NCBI GenBank assembly: GCA_006503475.1
Contig: RSEH01000028.1
Coordinates: forward strand, 1 to 64,000
Reading direction: 5' to 3'
DNA length: 64,000 bases
Origin: Stentor roeselii
Lineage: Eukaryota; Ciliophora; Heterotrichea; Heterotrichida; Stentoridae
Part shown: piece after piece, positions 10,514 to 21,439 of the stretch
Layout of the letters: every line of letters begins with the position of its first letter
Position numbering within the stretch: position 1 is the first letter of the stretch
Translations under genes and position numbers: made by a program
The notes under the pieces: model-generated
What the model was told of the DNA's origin: nothing
The model's database searches: none
Seen by the model: the letters and a program-made list of their open reading frames with translations, nothing else

Positions 10514-12577
10514 ATGAATTGTCAAAAGTGTTTACACAGTCCTTCATTCCTCTGCCACTGTTCAAACGTTTATATCTGTGATCTTCATTTCGGAAGTCAC
10601 ATAGCTTCAGAAGGAAACCACAAATTCGAAAGACTAGCCAGCACTATCTCTCCATCTGAAAAGTCCCTACTCTTCAAAAAACTTCAAAATAACATCTCAC
10701 ATCTACAACACCTAAAATCAACTATTCTCAAAGAAACCAAGACCCTAATAAACTTCATCGAAAAGAAAACATCTGAAAAAATACTAAAAATAAATCAAGA
10801 GATAAAAAATTACTGCAATTTTTTTATCCAAAGTCCTTTTCAAACCTTAAAAATCGAAGAAATCAAGAAAATTTCAAGCACTGAGCTCATCTTAGAAACA
10901 TTTGACACTCAAATGGTGAAGAAGATGGTTGATAAATTGTTTAGCAAAAATTTGATTGTTTTAGAAAGTGACAGCAGAAAAATAAAAGAGATGAAAACTC
11001 GGAGATTCCTTCAAACTCATAATGGAGGATTCAATTGTTTGGTGATTTCTAAAGATGGGAAAACTTTAGTCACTGGATCTCAAGATGCTTCTGTTAGACT
11101 CTGGGATTTTGCTGATAAAAGGCAAGTCGCTTGTCTCACTGATCATAAGTCTACTGTTTGGAGTTTGGCACTTTCTAGTAATTCTTCTTTGCTTGTGTCT
11201 GGCTCCTCGGATAGAACTGTTATTTTATGGGATGTCGAAAAAAGATATGCAAAAACAGTTTTTAATGGACATTCAGGAGCAGTTTACACAGTAGCCTTCT
11301 CAAAAGACAACAACAATATAATATCAGGCAGCGGAGGCCAAGAAATCATAATCTGGAAAATATCCTCAAATCAAAATTTAAAAATACTAACAGACGACGT
11401 AATCTGGTGTGGAATATTTTCTTCAAAAAACCTTTACTTCTCAGGAATTGGTTCAAATTTAACAATCTGGGACTTATCCACATCCAAGAAACTTGAATCA
11501 ATCGAAGGACACGATTCAGACATTCGGTCAATAGCGATCACAAGTAACAACCATTTCATCATAACAAGTTCAGACGACACTTTCGTTAAAATCTGGGAAA
11601 TGCGATCAAAAAAGCTTTACGGTACTTTAAAGCAACACACTGCAGCGGTTTGTTCAGTTTCAATAACGCCTGACGATCTGTTCATAGTCTCTGGCTCCTG
11701 TGATCAGACAATAATTATCTGGAAAATCTCATCAAGATCTTTCATGCATAAATTTTCCTTCCACGATGATCACGTTTATGCAGTTTCTGTCTTCAACGAC
11801 CTGATTTTTTCTGTTTCTCGTGATTCTAGAATTGGTATTTCAAAAGTTTCTACAATTGAATTTCAGAACTTCTTGAGTGTCAAGCCTTTTAAGGTAGGTT
11901 CTGAATCAATCAAAGATAATCTTGTGGCTTTTGGAAGTCTTGACCGTGTCGCTCTTTATGACCTTAGCGAAAATTCAAAAGAAATAATTTTTCAAGGGCA
12001 TCTTGGGCCAGTGCAGTCAGTTTCTATTTCTTTTAAGCTGGACTTCTTGATCAGTGCTTCGACGGGAGATTCGAAAAATTTACTTGTTTGGGACTTAAGC
12101 ACGAAAAGTCTGAAAGCAACTCTTGTAGGCCATGAAACTTCAGTTTTTTGCATTGATATTTCAAGTAATGATCTGAAAGCTATCTCTGGTGATTTTAACG
12201 GAACTGTTAGATTGTGGGACTTGAGCAGCTTTAGACAAGAGTTCTTGTTTTTTGGGCATACTGCTTGTGTTTATTCGGTCAAATTCAGTAAAGGTGGAAA
12301 CTTCGCTGCTTCTGGAGGAAGTGATAGGAAAGTGTTTGTTTGGGATGTGATTAATAAAGTTCTACATGCTTGCTTTGATGGACATGAGGAGACTGTTTGG
12401 AAAGTGCTTTTCACTGATGATCAGATGATTGTTTCTGCAGGTCTTTATGATGGTGTTAGGGTTTGGAGCTTAACTGAAAAAAGATTGAAGAATCGGTTTA
12501 AGGATTTAAGTGAAGCGGGGGGCTGGCTGGAGTTGAATGAAGAAATGAAAGGTGAAATGATTCGTTATTTATTTTGA
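10514..12577 (+). CDS. zinc-finger/coiled-coil/WD40 repeat protein (copy 1)
   Basis: A 687-residue protein. Residues 1-40 hold closely spaced Cys and His (CQKC...CHC...CDLHFGSH...H), a B-box-like zinc site. Residues 50-110 are helical. From about 165 to 670 there are around a dozen WD40 repeats (for example SGSSDRTVILWD and AASGGSDRKVFVWD), probably two propellers. WD40 proteins serve as scaffolds; no partner can be named. The start is in TATAAATG context. A paralogue of exactly the same length lies on the other strand at 49634-51697 and matches in layout throughout. No intron is needed. Confidence 0.88.
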   Translation: MNCQKCLHSPSFLCHCSNVYICDLHFGSHIASEGNHKFERLASTISPSEKSLLFKKLQNNISHLQHLKSTILKETKTLINFIEKKTSEKILKINQEIKNYCNFFIQSPFQTLKIEEIKKISSTELILETFDTQMVKKMVDKLFSKNLIVLESDSRKIKEMKTRRFLQTHNGGFNCLVISKDGKTLVTGSQDASVRLWDFADKRQVACLTDHKSTVWSLALSSNSSLLVSGSSDRTVILWDVEKRYAKTVFNGHSGAVYTVAFSKDNNNIISGSGGQEIIIWKISSNQNLKILTDDVIWCGIFSSKNLYFSGIGSNLTIWDLSTSKKLESIEGHDSDIRSIAITSNNHFIITSSDDTFVKIWEMRSKKLYGTLKQHTAAVCSVSITPDDLFIVSGSCDQTIIIWKISSRSFMHKFSFHDDHVYAVSVFNDLIFSVSRDSRIGISKVSTIEFQNFLSVKPFKVGSESIKDNLVAFGSLDRVALYDLSENSKEIIFQGHLGPVQSVSISFKLDFLISASTGDSKNLLVWDLSTKSLKATLVGHETSVFCIDISSNDLKAISGDFNGTVRLWDLSSFRQEFLFFGHTACVYSVKFSKGGNFAASGGSDRKVFVWDVINKVLHACFDGHEETVWKVLFTDDQMIVSAGLYDGVRVWSLTEKRLKNRFKDLSEAGGWLELNEEMKGEMIRYLF

Positions 12578-12654
12578 GTAGCTTTATGAATGAATCAATT
12601 AATATATTAGGGAATATCAAGTCTTCATCTAATTCATATCAATGTATAATTATA

Positions 12655-13016
12655 ACCCTAATAAATAAATAAGCTTTTTAACACCTGTAATTATTTCAGC
12701 CATTAAGTAAGCCAATTTCAACCAATTAAACTTAACACCCTTCAACAAATTTATGATTTTTAAATTAACACCCTAACACCCTACAGAAAATAAACAACAA
12801 AATCAACACTCTATACAAAAAGTTAACACCCTAACAACAGTAAGTTAACAAAAGAAAACTTTACAACAGAAATTAACACCATAACACCTACAGCAAAATA
12901 AACAACAGAAATTAACACCCTACCCACATAAAAATAAATTCAGAAATAACACCCTACATCAAAATAAGCACCCTAAACTATCAAGCTATAATTTTCAGCC
13001 ATTCCAAAATAACACC
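12655..13016. repeat. degenerate telomere-like repeat tract (TTAACACCCTA motifs)
   Basis: At least ten variants of AACACCCTAACA-type motifs lie in the same orientation, C-rich on the + strand. The best is TTAACACCCTAACACCCTAC at 12765-12784. Others lie near 12731, 12823, 12872, 12912, 12948 and 12969. They sit in a larger imperfect repeat with TACAG and AAAATAAACAACA spacers. As I recall, the heterotrich telomere repeat is CCCTAACA, which these copies match in phase. The tract ends 37 nt before the next start codon. Confidence 0.65.
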
Positions 13017-13053
13017 CGGATCAAAAATTTCCTTCCTCGTATCTTTCCTATAA

Positions 13054-14448
13054 ATGGACTTAAACTGTGTGCGCCGAATCACACTAAAAGCAGCAGATCT
13101 CGAAAACGACCCAGTGACCGAAGTACTCTCTACCTAGGAAGAGCTTGAAATTCTGCGTAAAAAGCTCGAAGAGATAAAAAAAAGCCAAAAAGAAGCCCGA
13201 AGCCCGGACTACTTAAAATACTCAAAAGAAAAACTTATCCAAATCCTAACCGACCGCGACCGAGACCATCGAAAAGTAGAAACTTTTTACCGAAACCAAA
13301 TCGACGAGTTAGAAGCCGAGCTAAGCGACAATCGCGAGCTGATAATTTCCTTGATTGACGAAAGAAACGACGTTGACTTAGAGCTTTCCCAAGTGCGAAA
13401 ACAGAAACAAGAATTTAAATCTCAAGTCCAGTACCTCGAAATCGAGCTAAACAAGCGTTCAATGGAAACTTCTGAAATTTCTCACAAGTTAGATCTCGCC
13501 CAGAAGCAGGTAACTCGCCGTTCCCAACAAGTTCAAGAAGAACAGCAAAAAATCGATCTTCTTAACACCCAGATCACTTCACTTCAGTCCTCACTTTCAC
13601 TTGAAAAAGGACAAGTTCAAGATTTAACTAAAAAAATTCAATCACTTGAAAAAGACCTTCAAAATTCCTTTAAACAAATAGAAGACCTTCAAAAATCTCT
13701 TTCAGAAATGAGTAAATCAAAGATCTTCACTGAAAACTTGACAGACAAAAAGCTTCAAGACGCAGTGACCCAGTTATCAATGATAATCCTGAATAAAGAA
13801 AAAAGTTACACCCTGTCACCTGAGACTCGATACCTGGTAAACCAAATCTTCGGCGAGAACTGTTCAAAAATCATCGAAGCTTCCGATTCAAAATTCCAGA
13901 AACTATCAGAAACATGTAAATCTCTTCGTGATGATCATACAAAACTTGCAGGTATCACCGAGTTGATCCTTCAAGAATTCACCCGTTTATTCAAATGGGT
14001 TGAATTTCAGAATGATTTAGTAAAAAATGAAGATTTTACCCAACTTTCTTCAAACTTTCACAGTGAAATGCCTTCTCTCTCTGAGAACTTCAATGAAACT
14101 GTCCAATTCCAGCATGACCCTGAACTCGCTTTAAAGCTTTCTGCAAGATTAAGTGTGAAAGAAAAAGAAGAAAGCATTTCTTCTGGAAGACCAATGTTCG
14201 GCTCTGTAAATTCCGAAGAAGCTGAAAAAATGCAAAGAAAAGTGAAAGACCAGAAGAAAGAAATCGAAGACTTAAAGAACAGTCTTCACGACGCTTATTT
14301 ATCTGAAAGTCAAATGCGAGAAGAAATCAACGAGCTGAAGAGCAGTCTTTCATCTTTAAAGAAAAATACTCCTAAATCTGAAATGCTACGATTTCTTCAT
14401 TGCCAGTCACTAATGATGGAAAAACTGCTGAAACCAGAACCTGTGTAG
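13054..14448 (+). CDS. coiled-coil protein of unknown function, one 15-nt intron
   Basis: About 459 residues in two exons. Exon 1 starts at an ATG in CTATAAATGG context and codes for 23 residues. The intron is 13123-13137 (GTACTCTCTACCTAG), and the frame then runs open to TAG. Residues 25-250 are long coiled coil (QVQYLEIELNKRSMETSEISHKLDLAQKQ). A less helical middle follows, then a second coil near residues 385-440. No catalytic motif is seen. The gene starts 37 nt after the telomere-like tract and is convergent, at 14 nt, with the small gene at 14463. Confidence 0.78.
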
Positions 14449-14462
14449 ATAAAGTTTAATAA

Positions 14463-14804
14463 CTATCGCGCACTTCTCATCTCTTTCGCTAAACTATCCT
14501 CAATTTTCGTGTTGATTATCAATTGGGTCTTAAGCCCGCGTGCCAAGTACTCAATCTGCGCAAGGATCACTTCACTAAGCCTGTTGAAATCTTCACTTAA
14601 AGAAGACATTCGATTTCGGCCAATGTTTTTCCATTCAGGTCTTTCCATCAGTTCACTTTTAAGTTTTTTCAGCTCTTCCGTGCTTTTCAAGTCAACTTGT
14701 AAGCTTTCTAAAAGTTTCTCAAAACTTTCAATGACGACTTCTCCTTGTTTCACATTGTTTACCCTGGTGACTGAAGAAGTTGCTTTCCTGGAACAGCAGT
14801 TCAT
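14463..14804 (-). CDS. small helical protein with N-terminal MNCC
   Basis: A 113-residue protein of unknown function. It begins MNCCSRK, a Cys pair next to basic residues that could be palmitoylated for membrane binding (inference). The rest is helical and charged (LLESLQVDLKSTEELKKLKSEL, then LSEDFNRLSEVILAQIEYLARGLKTQL). It lies 14 nt before the start of the next gene on the same strand's downstream side, and its stop is 14 nt from the stop of the convergent coiled-coil gene. The frame is open from a clear ATG. It is plausible but unproven as a protein. Confidence 0.6.
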   Translation of the reverse strand: MNCCSRKATSSVTRVNNVKQGEVVIESFEKLLESLQVDLKSTEELKKLKSELMERPEWKNIGRNRMSSLSEDFNRLSEVILAQIEYLARGLKTQLIINTKIEDSLAKEMRSAR

Positions 14805-14818
14805 AATTATTAATTACA

Positions 14819-15886
14819 TCAGTCCCGCCCGTTGAAGTCGGAAAAGACCAGTTCTCGGATAAGGCCCATTATTTTAGAAGCGTTTTCACTTTCGTATTCT
14901 TGATCCTGCTCTCCAAAGGCTCTGATGAAAAAGCGGTTTGGTTTTGTTGGGTGGAGAAAAACTGCATCGACTTCTGAGACTTTATATGAACTGACTTTTT
15001 TACCGTCGATTGTTTGAAGGACATGCTTTCCGTCTTCACCTTTACGGAGGATGAGAGTTACACTTGTGGTTGTTAAAAGCCAGATTCGCTTTACTGAGAA
15101 CTTTTGGTAACTTGAACGTGCCTCGGCGACGGTGCTTCGGTATTTTAAAAGCTCTTCTGCCATTTCATGCTCGATTTTTATGTGATTTGCTAATTTGTCA
15201 ACTATTTCTTTTTCGTATTCTTTGATTGAGTCGACTTCTTTTTTTACTTTTAAGTGTTTTTCCTCTAGCATTAAAATGTCGATGTTTCTTTCTCGGATCT
15301 GTGAGTCAAGTTCTAAACTTTTTTCTTTAACTAAGTCGATTTCTGATATAAGTCCTATTTTTTCTTGTTTACATTTCTCGATATTTACTCGAATTACAGA
15401 AATTTTCGATTTTAAGGACTCGACTTTCTGCTTTAATGTCTCGTCACTTGTGGAAAGAGTAGAGATGTTTGATGCGAGTTCTCTGATTTTTTATTACTTT
15501 TCAAGGTTTTCAATACTTGGAGCGAGTTTTAGGTTTTCTTTGATGAGTTGTGAGTTGTCTTCTTTTAGTTTCGAATTTTGTTGTTCTAAGAGAAAAAGTC
15601 CTCGAGAGTCGGTCATGTGGTCCTTGTTGGAACTGGAGCCTTCGAACATCTCGAGTTTTTTTATTTTGTGGTCGAGGTCTTGAGTTACCAGGTTCAAGAT
15701 GCTTATTTGGTGGATCTGAATATTTCGTACTTTTTCTTTTAGCGATTTTTCGGTTTCAAGAACTTTTTCGGAGAGCTCTTCTAGTTTGGATTTTAAGGAT
15801 TTTCTTTCTTCTCTTTCACTTTTTATCGCGTTTTTCAGGTAGTCTAAAGTGTTTTTCAACTTGTCAACAGTCCATCCTTCTGCCAT
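14819..15886 (-). CDS. coiled-coil protein with PH-like C-terminal domain, one 15-nt intron
   Basis: About 350 residues in two exons. The intron on the minus strand is 15483-15497 (GTAATAAAAAATCAG). Residues 1-245 are coiled coil (VDKLKNTLDYLKNAIKSEREE). The last 100 residues look like a small beta-rich domain, IWLLTTTSVTLILRKGEDGKHVLQT...YKVSEVDAVFLHPTKPNRFFIRA, then a helix. This strand pattern resembles a PH-type fold that may bind lipid or protein (inference). The small MNCC gene follows 14 nt downstream on the same strand. Confidence 0.75.
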
Positions 15887-16089
15887 ATTTTTTATTTATG
15901 ATGAGATTTCAGGGTGGACTGGAGATTTAGTTTTTAGGTTGTTTTAGTATTTTTAGGTTTTTTTAGTATTTTTAGAAGTTTTAAAAAGACTTAATATCCA
16001 AAAATTTTATGATAATTTAGAAATTATTCATCAGTTATATCAAGTGTCTGAGAATCACTATATCTCATTAAACCAATCAACCTAAAAAT

Positions 16090-16539
16090 TTAGAATCTAA
16101 GTTTGCTGAATAAGAACTTGGTGTGAAGACTTCCAGCTTTCTCGCCCTTCTTGACTGTTGCCTGAGAAGTATATTTCTTGGTAAGAACATTTCTAAGTTC
16201 TTTTCTAAGTTCTTTCCTAGACTTAACACTGGCCATTTTTTCGTCATTGACAACTCCTTTCAAGTCAAGGTCTCCAGAGAGAAGATATCTAGTTGGTAGA
16301 AGATGTTGATAATTGACATACTTGACAAAAGCTCTCACTCGAGTACGTCTTTCCTGCTTCTTCTCATGCATCTTCGCAGTGATGAACAAAGGAGCCTTCT
16401 TGACACCAGCGACTAAAGCGTGAGGGAAGGACCTGTCCTTGGTGCCTTCATCATAACACTTGACGACGACTGCCTTCTTTCCTGCGTTTCTTCCGGACAA
16501 GACAATCACGACTCTGCCTGGCTTGATGAACCTCACCAT
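16090..16539 (-). CDS. RPL27: large-subunit ribosomal protein eL27
   Basis: A 149-residue basic protein. It has the eL27 pattern: VRFIKPGRVVIVLSGRNAGKKAVVV at the start (KOW-type fold), then DRSFPHALVAGV, FVKYVNYQHLLPTRY, and the family end FLFSKLRF. It is part of the cytosolic 60S ribosome. Length is close to other eukaryotic eL27 proteins. The start has TAATAAATGG. No intron is present. The divergent PGS1 gene starts 184 nt away. Confidence 0.97.
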   Translation of the reverse strand: MVRFIKPGRVVIVLSGRNAGKKAVVVKCYDEGTKDRSFPHALVAGVKKAPLFITAKMHEKKQERRTRVRAFVKYVNYQHLLPTRYLLSGDLDLKGVVNDEKMASVKSRKELRKELRNVLTKKYTSQATVKKGEKAGSLHTKFLFSKLRF

Positions 16540-16723
16540 TTATTACAATTCGTGATTTAGATTCATTTCCTTTCTTTGACGTGGATTTCTTGAATTTCTT
16601 GAAATTCTTGATTTTCAGGATTTTATTTAAGTTTTAGACTATGAAAACCTTCTGACTTTTTCGATAAGGTCTGTGTTTTTATGTGAATAAACCTTCAAAA
16701 ACTTATCAAAAATTGACTTAAAA

Positions 16724-18283
16724 ATGTCTGCTGACGTTCTTAGACAGGTTCACTCGTTTTTAGTAAAAGAAAAAGGAAACCCGTTCTTCACTGTTCAGAG
16801 TCACAACATAGAAATCCTTCACTCACCTATTGACTTCTACCTTGCAATATGTGTAAGATTAAAATAGAAAGGAATAAGAATTGCTTGTAAAAGAATCGTC
16901 ATCACCTCGCTTTATATGGGCGAAGGGCCTCTTGAACATTATTTACTTGATCAAATCTTTAATAAAATCGAAGTGAATGACTCGATTCGCATGAGTTTTT
17001 TAGTTGATTATCATCGAGGTCAGAGAGGGGACAAGTTCAACTCTGTCAACTTTTTTCATCCTTTTAAAGCGAATTTTCATCCAAATCTTAACATTCGAGT
17101 TGGATTTTACAATCATTGTCGACCTTTCTTTGTTCCTTCTAAAATTTTGCAAGAGGTTAGAGGAGTTCAACATTTGAAGATGGCAGTTTTTGATGATAAT
17201 GTTATTTTGACTGGAGCGAATACTAGTGAGTCTTATTTTACTGATAGGGAAGATAGGTGGATTGTTTTTAAAGAGTGTAAGGAACTTGCTGATTATTGTG
17301 ATGATCTTGCGAATTCGGTTATTGATTTTTCTTATCAGATGAATGATGAAGGGAATTTAGAAGTAAGTTTTAAACAGCTTCCCAGGTATATACCGAAAAA
17401 ATTTGAGGATAGGAGGAAGATGATTCAGGATCGTGTTAAAATGTTTAAGTTTATGCAGGAAGAAAAGGAAGATATTAAAATCAATCCTGAACCCGAATTC
17501 CCAAAAGATAAAGAAACACCTGATGCAAGTGCCTTAAAAATTCTAGAAAGACAAGCAGACCAGAAGACAAGATTGAAAAAAGCTATAAAAAGAACTGATG
17601 TTTTTAATATTCTGAAAGAAATGCCTGAAGAGTACAATATTATCACTGGATCTGGTGGGTGGAAAAATGAAATAATACCGACTGGTGGACCTGTTTATCT
17701 CTTTCCAAGTCTTCAGATGAACTATTTCGGCTGCAATGATGATTATGAGTTCTTGAAAATGATTTTACCGAAGTTCGATTCCCTTTTTATATCATCAGCT
17801 TATATGAACTTTCCTCGTGAGATAATTGAAAGTCTTAAACAAGTAGAAAAATTATCTCTACTTTCGGCTTCTCCTTATGTAACAGCCATCTAGGCAAACA
17901 GCTTTATCGGAGACGGAGTAAAAAACTGGATTCCTTACTTTTATCAGGCACTTCGAAACAAAATGATCAAAGATCTCCCAAATGCACAATTTTCAGAGTA
18001 CTTCAAAGAAGGTTGGAGTTTTCATAGCAAAGGGATTTGGGCGGAAGGACCAGGAGGAGTTTTTTTCAGCAACATAGGAGGGTCCAACTTTTCACATCGA
18101 TCATTTTTCAGAGACATTGAATTTCAAGTATACATGTCAAGCGATTGTCCACAGTTCAGAAAAGAGCTTTTAAAAGAAAAAGACCGTATCTGGAAATTCG
18201 CTGAAAGTGACCTAAAAAAGTACCAATTAAAATACAAATTTCCTACACAAGTTTTAGCTAGATTATTTAAGAACTTTTTGTAG
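16724..18283 (+). CDS. PGS1: CDP-diacylglycerol-glycerol-3-phosphate 3-phosphatidyltransferase (PGS1)
   Basis: About 509 residues in three exons. Introns are 16853-16867 (GTAAGATTAAAATAG) and 17879-17893 (GTAACAGCCATCTAG). The protein is of the phospholipase D superfamily with two HxK sites: HLKMAVFDDNVILTGANTS followed by YFTDREDRW, and HSKGIWAEGPGGVFFSNIGGSNFSHRS. This order and IVITSLYMGEG near the start are typical of PGS1. The enzyme makes phosphatidylglycerol phosphate, the first committed step to cardiolipin in mitochondria. The 15-mer at 17363-17377 has the intron pattern with A10 but no stop, so it may be a hidden third intron. The start is the first ATG; no classical presequence is evident. 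Confidence 0.9.
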
Positions 18284-18334
18284 ATAATGAAAGATAACTA
18301 ACACTAATTAAAGATTTTATATTAGAGGATAATT

Positions 18335-18380
18335 ATTATTATCTTAATAATAAAAATATTATTATCTTAATAATAAAAAT
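18335..18380. repeat. two perfect 23-nt tandem copies, AT-only core
   Basis: The unit ATTATTATCTTAATAATAAAAAT occurs at 18335-18357 and 18358-18380. Each copy contains ATTATTA and TAATAAT and so can form a weak hairpin. It lies in the 252-nt gap between PGS1 and the OSCA-like channel gene, which otherwise shows nothing. Confidence 0.8.
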
Positions 18381-18535
18381 ACTATCTTTCACTTATAAAC
18401 CTTTGTAAATTCCCGAAATCCTCTAGTTAAACTTGATTAATAATCATAATCCTCAAACAATCACATTAAAAATAATCATCTCTCACTACTCCCCCTCTCA
18501 AAAACTAAAAACTTTATCTTTCCAACCCTTCAAAA

Positions 18536-21439
18536 ATGTCAGAAGGTGAAAAAATTGATCCTGACAGACAAAGCCTGGTACAAGACCCAGTGAACATCGC
18601 CTTAGCCGAGCTCCACAACGTAAACTCCAATCAGAAGGCAACAAGAGTAAGAGACCTTTCACAAAGTGCCTCTTCTGCAGATCAGACCTGCAAATGTTGT
18701 TCAATGTCAGCTGTAGAAGCAATTTAGGACCCTCCTTTATTTTCTTTGACATGCAACCTGATTAATCTAGGCCAGTTGGGTGTTGGTTTTCCGTTATTTT
18801 TTTATACAATCAAGGCCTTTCTGCTGATGATCCTCTTAGGTGCAGTGCTATGCGGACTGCCCTGTTCGATCTACAATTACTCAAAGTCGAAGTCTTTGGG
18901 CGACAAGCCGTCAAACTGGGCGTCTGAGTCTTCGATCCATGAAGAAGAAGACCCGATTTGGCAGGGGATTTTATTTTTTCTTTACTTTTTACTGATGATT
19001 TTCTGCATCATTATTTTTCATCGCTTTATTCGCAATAAAATCGTCGATATTGACTCTTTGAATATCACTCCTTCCGATTTCACTGTCATCGTCAAAGGCC
19101 TGTCAACGGACACTGATTATGAAGACTTAAAAAAATTCTTACAGGAAAATTCAGCTCCTTTCAAACAATACGCAGAAGTCGTGGCCATCAGTCCCAGTTA
19201 CAACATCTCTGAATACGTCGCAAAGACCAAAAGACTCAGAAAAATGAAAGCCATGGTAACTCAAATCGAAATGAATAAAAATTCTCGCATGTTCAGAAAA
19301 GAGAAAAAAAAAGAAGAACTCAATCGAAAAATTGAAGAAATCGGAAAATGGAAACACGAATTCGAAAATTCTGATAATTTGAAGTTTGAACAAGGAACTT
19401 CTGCTTTTGTCACTTTTCGAAAACAGACTGAGGCGAAAGAAATTATCGACTATTGGAGACAAACTGAACTAGAGACCTTTTCAAGATATCTCACGTTATG
19501 CCTTCATAAATACCTGTTCTCTCGAAGGACTTATCAAGGAAATGTGATTAAAATTGAACAGGCACCTGAACCTTCTGATATTATTTGGGAGAACTTGAAT
19601 GTCAGCAACTGGGTCAAGTTCGTGAAAAAAGCGAAAACTTTTGTGGTGACTTTGATTTTGATAGGAATTTCATTTGTTGTAGTCTTGTCGATCAAGATTT
19701 ATGAGTACAATGTTTATGTTGAGTCAGGGAAAAAACATATCTCGAATTCAGAAAACGTGAAAATTAAGATGATCTCTTTTTTCTTGTCTGCTTCGATTGT
19801 GATTCTGAATCAAATTATTGGTATTGGCATTCGGTACTTTTCCAGATATGAAAAACCCTCGACTTGGACGAACTACAACATTTCGGTTTTTCATAAACTT
19901 GTTGTTTCGACTACTTTGAATACGATTGGATTGCTGACAATTGTTAACTCTTATGATATTCAAAAAGGGTATACTGGGGCTAATGGATTAGATATTCATT
20001 GGTTTTCGAATGATTATGGATTACCTACTGATCTGTCTAACTTGTTGCTGATAGATGCTTTTGTTTTACCACTTATACTGATTTATCATCCTAAGTACTT
20101 GGCTAAGCTGTATAAAAGGAAAAAGGTCAGGGATGGCAAGTTGAATATCACTCAGTTTGAAGCTAATCAACTTTGGACTAATCCAGAAATAGATGTGGCT
20201 GAAAGATCTGCGAGATACGTTAGAACTTTCATGGTGATTCTATTTTTTTCTCCAATCTTCCCACTAGGTCTGATCCTAGGAATCGCTTGCTTTCTGATTC
20301 TATACTGGACAGACAAGTACCTTCTACTTCGAAGATACTGCAGACCAAAGACCTACGGTAAAGACATGACTTTGGCAGTAGTAAAATGGTTGCCAATCAG
20401 CCTGCTAGCCTTCACAGTACTTTTCAAATAGATATCAAACCTCGCAGTTCAATACTTCACTCACAAAAACTCCCGAAAATTCATAATCGCTCCATTCATG
20501 GGACTAATAATTTCCATCTGCTACTTTTTATTCCCTTTCCGAAAATGCTGCGGCAAGAAAATCAACGCAGAAGACGCAGTTGCCTTCAACGTGACTCAAG
20601 AAGAAAACGACTTCAAAAAGCAGAACTTGAATTTTCATGATGATTACATCAGGTCAAACCCAGTGACTTCGAAAGCTGGATGGAGTGACTGGCTTGCTGA
20701 AGTTGAAAGTAAGATTTAATTAGAGTCGAAAGGTTTAGACGCTAGGAACCAGTACCAGCTTATGTATGAGAAGACTATTAACAGGGCTGGGGTTTTTAAT
20801 TATGCTGATTCGAGACCTTCATCGAATTATTTGAATGAAATTTCGGGATATGCTTATGTTGACCCAAGTAGATACTCGTCTGGTAGTGAAATGTATGAAA
20901 GGTATTCAGTGATGATGGCTAAAAGACCTGAAAGTGGATCGAAACAAGCTGGGTATGAATATGTTCCTCCTACTGTTGGTAGTCAGAATAACCCTGTGAT
21001 TGGAAGTAGGAATAATCAAGGACTGCATCCGCCTGGACATCAGGGTATTCATCCTTCTTATCAGCAGCCTTCTCCTTCTTATCAACAGCCTTCTCCTTCT
21101 TATCAACAGCCTTCTCCTTCTTATCAACAGCCTTCTCCTTCTTATCAACAGCCTCCTCCTTCTTATCAACAGCCTTCTCCTTCTTATCAACAGCCTTCTC
21201 CTTCTTATCAACAGCCTCCTCCTTCTTATCAACAGCCTTCTCCTTATCAGCAACCTCCTTCTTATCCAAACCCGGCTTACCCTCCTCATCAGGGCTATCC
21301 GAATCCTGGCTATGTGCCGAACCCTGGAAATCCTCTGGATCCAGGCTACCGCGTGAATCAGGGAATCTATCAACCTGGACATCCTGTTTATCCTCCTGCT
21401 AACCCGAATCTACATGCATTTAATCAGTATTATAAGTAG
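18536..21439 (+). CDS. OSCA/TMEM63 (CSC1-like) mechanosensitive cation channel with Pro/Gln-rich tail
   Basis: Four exons give about 952 residues. Introns are 18713-18727, 20417-20431 and 20709-20723, all 15 nt. Two N-terminal membrane segments precede a cytosolic RRM-like domain ([10 protein letters not shown] ... [13 protein letters not shown]) that ends in the family signature [17 protein letters not shown]. About eight further membrane segments follow. OSCA/TMEM63 proteins are stretch- or osmo-gated cation channels. The C-terminal 230 residues are cytosolic and include eight 7-residue [14 protein letters not shown] repeats, then [16 protein letters not shown]. Such tails are not typical of the animal or plant family. 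All three introns restore the frame exactly. The fold call is strong; channel activity is inferred. Confidence 0.87.
21053..21235 (+). repeat. 21-nt coding minisatellite (PSPSYQQ repeats)
   Basis: After a first PSYQQ (21053-21067) there are eight tandem units of 21 nt at 21068-21235 coding PSPSYQQ or PPPSYQQ. The copies are nearly identical at DNA level, which points to recent expansion or homogenisation. The unit is a multiple of three and free of stops in several frames, so long spurious open frames appear on both strands here. Confidence 0.92.

Noticed and set aside
20906-21382. Long open frames on other frames over the PSPSYQQ repeat
   Set aside because: A stop-free 21-nt repeat opens several frames at once; only the frame continuous with the channel gene fits the introns.
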